Origin: Rostrohypoxylon terebratum
Lineage: Eukaryota > Ascomycota > Sordariomycetes > Xylariales > Hypoxylaceae
Length of the DNA stretch: 64,000 nt
Direction: 5' to 3'
Assembly: GCA_022497145.1 (NCBI GenBank)
Contig: MU385944.1
Location: forward strand, 62,001 to 126,000
Shown here one piece after another: positions 58,360-64,000 of this stretch. How positions within the stretch are numbered: the first letter of the stretch is position 1; every line of letters starts with the position of its first letter. The notes under the pieces are model-generated. The model saw only the letters and a program-made list of their open reading frames with translations. It did no database searches and was not told where the DNA came from. The translations under genes and the position numbers were made by a program.

Positions 58360-59491
58360 TGCGACGACTACAATGGGCCCTCCCCAATGCCTAGATTAGG
58401 TCGCAGACTTCACCGATCTCGTGCAACCATGCAATGAAATTTGATGACAATTATGATCGATACCTTGAATATATAGTTAGATACGGCGAAGGAGGAATAG
58501 AGGTAGTATATAGAAATGCGACGAAGAGATAGAGATTGGGGTCCACTTGAGGATTGGCAATGACGTTGTGGGTGAGCAATCTTACCATGCAAGCTGAAGG
58601 GGTAACAATAAGACTGGGCAGACTAGACAAGCTAGACACGCGCGACGAAGGTGTAGTCGAGATATGATGCAATTGGCTATGTCACTTGACGATAGACAGT
58701 TGCCGTTAGAAAGTAGTTGTTGATAGACACAGGTCCAATACAAGTAAACAGGTATTGGTATGTTGACCCTGTGCAAAAAAAGACTGAAGACGAAGAATAC
58801 TTGTGGGTGGAGGGAGGATCAGCAAATTAGGAAGAAGAAAGGTTGAGAAGTTGTAGAAGTTGTCATGTAGAATGAACAAAAATGGACAAATAGAAAAGAC
58901 GCGCTCCACAGTAGCTCCTCTGGGTGCAGGTTCAATTGTAGACTGCACAGTAAACTCAGTAAACTCAGTGAACCTGGTGGTTTTAAGACCATAATCGATA
59001 AAGACGAACCGCGTCGTGGACCACACCGCGACTTCCTAGAGTTACGGCAAACAATGTGGGGCTGCATCGCAACATGGGGCTAGCCAATTGTATGCACCGA
59101 AACTGCAGGCGGATCTAGCAGCCCTAGCAACCCACGTACCTCTGTACCTTTGGCAGGTGGGTACACAGTTCAATCAGTTGCTATTTACGTCAGCCTCACA
59201 GTACTTAGCGTGAGTTACTACACCAGGTTGAATCACACCGTTTTCCATAACAAGCGCTAAGTCACTTTTACTGCGATTAGTCCAAAGCTTAGATCTTCCC
59301 CTGACACGCCCCACACATAGTGTCCACTTTTGGAATCTGTTCTAGAAATATTCCCTTTTCGTCCACTGTTCAGTTTTTACCCCACATTTATTTTTTCACT
59401 GATTGAAAATCTTAAAATCCACTGACAATCTCACACAATACGATTGTCCAGCAAACATTTACAACCTCGTCACACACTTATCACCTTCAAA
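58360..59491. promoter_or_regulatory. Divergent EXO1/TMA16 promoter region
   Basis: About 1.1 kb between the two start codons. ACGCGCGA at 58638-58645 is an MCB-like site on the EXO1 side. Nothing else was recognised. Confidence 0.4.
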
Positions 59492-60232
59492 ATGCCAAAG
59501 TCGTTTGAAAGAACTCGCAAAGCTATTGCGAAAAAGAAGGGACCTATTGAATCACTTCATCAATACTCTCGGGACTCTAAACGGCTACATCGAGCTCAGG
59601 TTCGAGATGAGAAGTTAGAAAAAATCGCTGCGTCGAGGAAGAAAACCGATAGGCCTTACCGTACGTCAATTTCCAATTGTGCCACCACACCTACTCTGAC
59701 TCACCCAATTAACATATTGAATTAACATATTGATGTTCGTAGTTGAGCGAGCCACATTCTTTCAGGAAGCTGTGAAGCAGAATGAGGGGCAGCCTCTTTC
59801 CATGGATGTGATTCACGAACTTATTAAGACGTTAGTTCTGTTAACTCATTCGTCTTTTGCTGTATGACATCCTTTGATCTAACGTAGGACAGATTCGTCC
59901 ATCAGTATGATGAGGAATTGAACGAAGTGAAGAAGGCACGACGACCTGGGCGTCCTGCTAGCGCTAAGGAGGATCTGCTCAAAGTCAAGGTCGACAAGCT
60001 CCAAAAGGAGTACCAGAATGGATTTTGTCAGTATCTACCATGGGTTTGCGACAAGAACCCCCTCATACTGACTTGCGTTTTAGTAACCCCAGTGCTTGAC
60101 ACGGAAGATAACGCTGGGCTTCTTAGTCGTTGGGAAGGATCTTGGTCCTATCTAACCACCGTCAAATGGGTGAGGATATCTTCCGCCGGCCAAGTCCAAC
60201 CCTCCAGCTTTCCTCCGAGAGGGGAACATTGA
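59492..60232 (+). CDS. TMA16: Translation machinery-associated protein Tma16, 179 aa
   Basis: Conserved pre-60S/ribosome-associated factor. Four exons: 59492-59660, 59743-59830, 59893-60026 and 60084-60232. Donors are GTACGT, GTTAGT and the weaker GTCAGT; CTAAC and CTGAC branch-like sites are present. The N-terminus MPKSFERTRKAIAKKKGPIESLHQYSRDSKRLHRAQVRDEKLEK is the family signature (basic, LHP.SR..KR..RA..R). FVHQYDEELNEVKKARRPGRPAS and the C-terminal LLSRWEGSWSYLTTVKWVRIS also match. The third donor is non-consensus but is the only nearby one that keeps the frame and restores the conserved C-terminus. Confidence 0.88.
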
Positions 60233-61481
60233 GACAACCATTCGGAATCTATGCGTCCAGGACTCTTGGTCTAAAAAAAAAGGGGTGGTGTCACTATTCC
60301 CTACACCTTCGGCTGCTGTTTCTATCTTGATCGAGAAGCATACGGGGCCTTACGTGCAGGCTATGAAGTTTCCGAGACCAGAGGGTGGATTTCTGCCTTG
60401 CCTGACCTATGATTCGTCAGCCCGCGGTTACCTACAGCCGTGGCGCATATTTGCTGCGGACTCCGCAATCAGCCACATATGCCGGTATTCGCTCCTAAGT
60501 TATATGATGAAACAATAGATACAGGTTAGCCAATGCCGGCTGCCTTCAAGTCTAGGATCATTACGCCTTTGGCTGGCTACGGTGGTATGTGGTATGGCGT
60601 CTGAAGGGTTGAGCAGGACCTTGCAGCCGTCAACAGGACCGCATCGGGTATTGCCGCAGAAACTCTACTCCGGGTCATGTTTAGCATATATCAACGTTGG
60701 TTGAGCACAGGTGTTACTATCTGTAGGTATAAAACTGCGACTACTTACGACCCGAGGGCATGCTCGGCATCACTCGTTCAGTTGCACGTGGGAAGGAAGC
60801 GGGTAACCGAATGCTCATGGGATGCTGGTTCACGAATAGCTGCACCCCGGACCCGAATCCCTGCCGGGAAGCCTTACCACGTTCCGAAACGCCGATCCCT
60901 CAACTGTCTCCCATATATAAGCCAGATCTTCCCGTCCGCAATCATGAAGGTGTGACATTTCACAACCTCCTTGTTTCCTACGGATTCATCCCGACGGCTA
61001 CTTGCTCGGTGCATTGTCTTCTCGTGCTCATAATATATAATGCCAGCAAGATAGCAGGATGACTCGTGCGTCCGTCAAACTAGATTCTTGTCATCTTAGC
61101 TATAGGGCCGGAAACGATTGGTCTATCCGGCCTATATAGCAATCAACGTGGATGAATACCCTCCTTGTTTCGCTTCATAGGGTACCCGATTGGCCCGATT
61201 AGAGGCAAAGTAACGATGTCCTCGAGGAAATCATACGTTAGGACAATGGCTGCAGAGAGGAGGTTCTAGTTGTCTAGATATCTGAGCTACCACTGGCGTT
61301 ATATAAAATGGGACTTCTGGGCTCCCATATATATAAAAAATGATGACGATCTCTACCCCATGTGACAACTTTTGCCGTGCATCAAGTTGCAAGCTACCGA
61401 GATTTACGTACAGCAGAAATCCACTCTAGTATGTAGCTCTGGAATTTGGTGTTGACCAATATCACTCATACCGATCTAGAA
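60233..61481. other. Intergenic region, no gene seen
   Basis: About 1.25 kb downstream of TMA16, with short open frames of no recognisable content. No tRNA or snoRNA signature was found. Confidence 0.5.
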
Positions 61482-61685
61482 ATGTGCCGATACGTCACCC
61501 ACCTGAGGGCCTGTTACGTCTGTGGCCATGAAGAAACGGTCCTAATTTCGGAGCAATGTTGCCAGAGCGCCAATAGGAGAGGTGCGTTCGGAAGCTGCGG
61601 ATCCGGCGTCGACAGCCTGGCTAGTCGAACCAAATATCAATGCTGGCGTTGCAAAGAAATGGCTAAAATAACACCACGGATATAA
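61482..61685 (+). CDS. Small cysteine-rich protein, 67 aa
   Basis: The ATG at 61482 starts MCRYVTHLRACYVCGHEETV. The frame contains eight Cys: C2, C11, C14, C26, C27, C39, C54 and C57. Two CxxC pairs (C11/C14 and C54/C57) suggest a small zinc-binding fold. No signal peptide is present, so it is not an obvious secreted effector. Fungal genomes hold many small proteins beginning MC+Y with similar Cys spacing and no known role. Real coding status is likely but unproven, given the short length. Confidence 0.55.
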   Translation: MCRYVTHLRACYVCGHEETVLISEQCCQSANRRGAFGSCGSGVDSLASRTKYQCWRCKEMAKITPRI

Positions 61686-62281
61686 ACATTAAACATTTCA
61701 AACTCGCGATCACTCCAAATATACTTACCATTACCAGCTGTCGACACTTTAAAAGCCATATATCAACATATGACTATATGACACATTCCTAACCGGAGGC
61801 TTTCTCGAATTCGGACCTGGCGTTACCAAGAAGCTGGCAAGAGGAGACTGCGTCTGACCGGTCATTCTCTTAGGTTGGAGGCATACTCGTTTACATAGAG
61901 ACAAGGAGTTGAAAGTTTGATAGGATCATAGAATTTCTATATTTCCAGCCTTGAAGGCTGTTCGTATCTTTCTGCATAACTAGGTATTTATCACACGCAT
62001 AATAAAGTATGCATTTTATGCAAATGAAGTTTATGTAGACTATTAGTAATGTTTCCAAGTCTCCGAAGCTTACCTAATCACAACCCCTCCATTGTTCCTC
62101 CCCTCCTCCGAGTGGCCCGTGCATAGCGAGAAAGCTCTCTAATCCTTTATCGTTATCGTTTGGTAAAATTTTAGAAAGGTTTTTGAATTTCCCCAATTCG
62201 TTCCACCTCAAAATACCTTCAACCACCATTTTCCGCCACAGCAATCTTGAACCCGTTTGTTGTAACTCAAACTAAAACAAT
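61686..62281. other. Intergenic spacer
   Basis: About 600 bases containing the presumed MAM33 promoter. Nothing else was recognised. Confidence 0.5.
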
Positions 62282-63240
62282 ATGTTGTCTTTACGAGCTG
62301 TCGCGCGATCAGCGCCCCGAACTCTAAACAGACTCAGCGCCACGGCGCTCCGTCAATCCAGAGTAGCTCGGCCCAGCTCTCTGGTGAAGTCATCGTGGGC
62401 GCCCCTCCGATCGTCGCAGTTCGCATCCGCCTTCTCGACGTCGCAATTCAGACAAGCCGCCTCCGATGTCGACGAGGAGCTGTCCGTTAAGCTTGATAGC
62501 GAGATCCAGTTCGAGGGCTCGATGAAGGAGGTCGACCAGATGCCCGCTAGTGTCAAGGACTTCCTCGAGAACAGCCCGTTCGAGCTGAAGGACGAGCCCG
62601 GCAAGGAAGATATCATCCTGACGCGCAAGTTCGGCAATGAGACGTGAGTTATGCTCTCCAGTTCGGAAAAGTAAAAAATTACCTAGTCGTACTGACATAG
62701 CTACCTAGCATCACCGTCACCTTCTCCATCTCCGACCTCACGAGCTACGAGAACGACAACCTCTACAACGACGAAGCGCTCAACGACGAGGACCTTGACC
62801 TGGATACACCCCAGGAGGGCAAGCAGTCGTCGCGCCAGTCGGAAGAGGACGAGATGCTCGAGGAGGAGGACGAAGAAGGCAACGAGGCGCCGGTGCCGTG
62901 CCGCCTGAACGTCGTGGTGGAGAAGCCCGGCAAGGGCGCCCTTAACATCGAGGCGCTGGCGCAGGACGGCCAGATCATGGTCGAGAACTTCTACTACTTC
63001 AAGGACCCCAAGCTGGCGCACGGCGAGACCGCCGAGGTCGCCCACATCGCACAGGACGTCTACCCCGGGCCCCCCTTCGGCACCCTCGACGAGGACCTCC
63101 AGCTCCTCATGGAGCGCTACCTCGAGGAGCGCGGCGTCACTCAGGCCCTTGCCGTCTTCATCCCCGACTACATGGACATCAAGGAGCAGCGCGAGTACCA
63201 AACCTGGTTGAAGAACGTCAAGGCTTTTATCGATGCTTAG
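62282..63240 (+). CDS. MAM33: Mitochondrial acidic protein Mam33 (p32/gC1qBP family), 297 aa
   Basis: Acidic mitochondrial matrix chaperone-like protein linked to mitoribosome and respiratory gene expression. Two exons, 62282-62643 and 62709-63240, with donor GTGAGT and acceptor TAG. The first 60 residues form a presequence rich in Arg, Ser and Ala (MLSLRAVARSAPRTLNRLSATALRQSRVARPSS), with cleavage probably near FSTSQFRQAASDVDEEL. The p32 fold features are ILTRKFGNETITVTFSISDL, an acidic loop EEDEMLEEEDEEGNE, CRLNVVVEKPGKGALNIEALAQDGQIMVENFYYF, and the C-terminal LQLLMERYLEERGVTQALAVFIPDYMDIKEQREYQTWLKNVKAF. Exon 2 is very GC-rich compared with the flanking DNA. Confidence 0.94.
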
Positions 63241-63609
63241 GTGGGTGCCGTGTCGGTGGGGTTGTCAAGGAGAGAGGCATCCAGGTCTCGGGTTGGATGA
63301 AATCAACAATAATGAGGATTAAGGAGGTACACACGTAAATGAATGCCTCCTATGATGTATTGTGAGGAATTGCTTGTCCTGATGTGACTTTTTCCACACT
63401 CCACATGTATAATAATAAAAAAAGAAAAATGGCCACTATTCAAATTTCATGAGATGGGATGTCTGATGGTTAATTAATGTCCACTACTATGTCTATTATT
63501 CTAATTGGCATCAAAAAGGCGAGTCGGATCCGTGAGAGAAAGACATTTGCTCTCGAACATGCCGTGATAAAGCTAAGATATTTCTTTATACCTGATATCT
63601 CGTTAGTCC
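63241..63609. other. Convergent spacer
   Basis: About 370 bases between the MAM33 stop and the minus-strand gene, including the A-rich tract near 63415-63428 that may serve 3' end formation. Confidence 0.5.
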
Positions 63610-63969
63610 TTAGTCCTTAAGAGCGAATAGAATACCATACGTAGCTGTCTTCGGATCCCTCTGCATCTCCATGTACCTCTCTGCATTTGTAATATCAAGG
63701 TACCATGAATATTGAGGAGGGTTATAGGTATAGTTCGTCTTTTTAAATAGATTGACCTTGACGCCTTCACCCTGGAGTACTACGCGGAGACCTTTTATCC
63801 GATCTCCTCTTAATACCCACAACCCATGGTCAAGGAGCATGTCCGAAGGGAATGGGAAGGCTTCCTTCCACTCTCCATCAACTTCCATGGTTCTCGTAGG
63901 TGACCATCTCAAGGGACCACCATGAGTGTCGAATACGCTTGTAGTTTCAGTTGCTGGTCGAGTAGTCAT
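63610..63969 (-). CDS. Hypothetical protein, 119 aa
   Basis: A single open frame from the ATG at 63969 to 63610. I do not recognise the family. It is soluble-looking and rich in aromatic residues, with beta-strand-like stretches (GEWKEAFPFPSDMLLDHGLWVLRGDRIKGLRVVLQGEGVKVNLF, YNPPQYSWYLDITNAERYMEMQRDP). No signal peptide or membrane segment is seen. The start lies 31 bases from the window edge, so an upstream exon cannot be excluded. Confidence 0.55.
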   Translation of the reverse strand: MTTRPATETTSVFDTHGGPLRWSPTRTMEVDGEWKEAFPFPSDMLLDHGLWVLRGDRIKGLRVVLQGEGVKVNLFKKTNYTYNPPQYSWYLDITNAERYMEMQRDPKTATYGILFALKD

Positions 63970-64000
63970 AGTTATGGAATGGAAGTGGGGGTTTGTATTT

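Overview
The window is nuclear DNA from a filamentous ascomycete (Pezizomycotina, most likely Sordariomycetes). The genes have short GT-AG introns (about 47-171 nt, many with CTAAC- or CTGAC-like branch sites), are spaced loosely on both strands, and include conserved fungal families: a fungal complex I 21.3 kDa Tim17-like subunit, Skn7, Ubp2, Trm10, Tma16, Mam33 and a Swiss-Army-Knife HAD protein. Exon structures below were built by hand from splice consensus plus reading-frame continuity. They are proposals without transcript support.

Region 1-2.9 kb has no convincing gene. It holds the most unusual signal in the window: about 20 small hairpins, all in the same orientation, each with a five-base loop RCYAG (usually ACCAG). 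Their stems differ completely in sequence yet stay complementary. They are mixed with other perfect palindromes, a diverged duplication of about 310 bp, and a nested long-range stem. A degenerate purine-rich minisatellite follows (2.9-3.26 kb). From 4.3 to 6.4 kb there are two unrecognised minus-strand genes, the second broken by one in-frame TAG. Next come a GNAT acetyltransferase (7.2 kb) and a protein with a transposase-like helix-turn-helix (8.4 kb).

Region 9.7-25.5 kb is a conserved housekeeping block: Ubp2-type deubiquitinase, complex I subunit, HAD/RGG RNA-repair-like protein, YggU/DUF167 protein, DNA primase small subunit and eIF2B epsilon. SKN7 (28.9-31.2 kb, seven exons including a 17-nt microexon) is separated from a single-pass membrane protein at 39.4 kb by a gene-free stretch of about 8.2 kb, rich in TACCTAGGTA palindromes and purine/pyrimidine tracts.

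Region 43.4-60.2 kb holds TRM10, MSH2, a mitochondrial peroxiredoxin, an Ariadne-type RBR ubiquitin ligase, EXO1 and TMA16. MSH2 and EXO1 act together in mismatch repair and lie about 7 kb apart. EXO1 carries a KSKFF motif that fits an Mlh1-binding MIP box. Primase, MSH2 and EXO1 each have ACGCG-type (MCB-like) sites upstream, suggesting shared G1/S control. The window ends with a small cysteine-rich protein, MAM33 and an unrecognised minus-strand gene.
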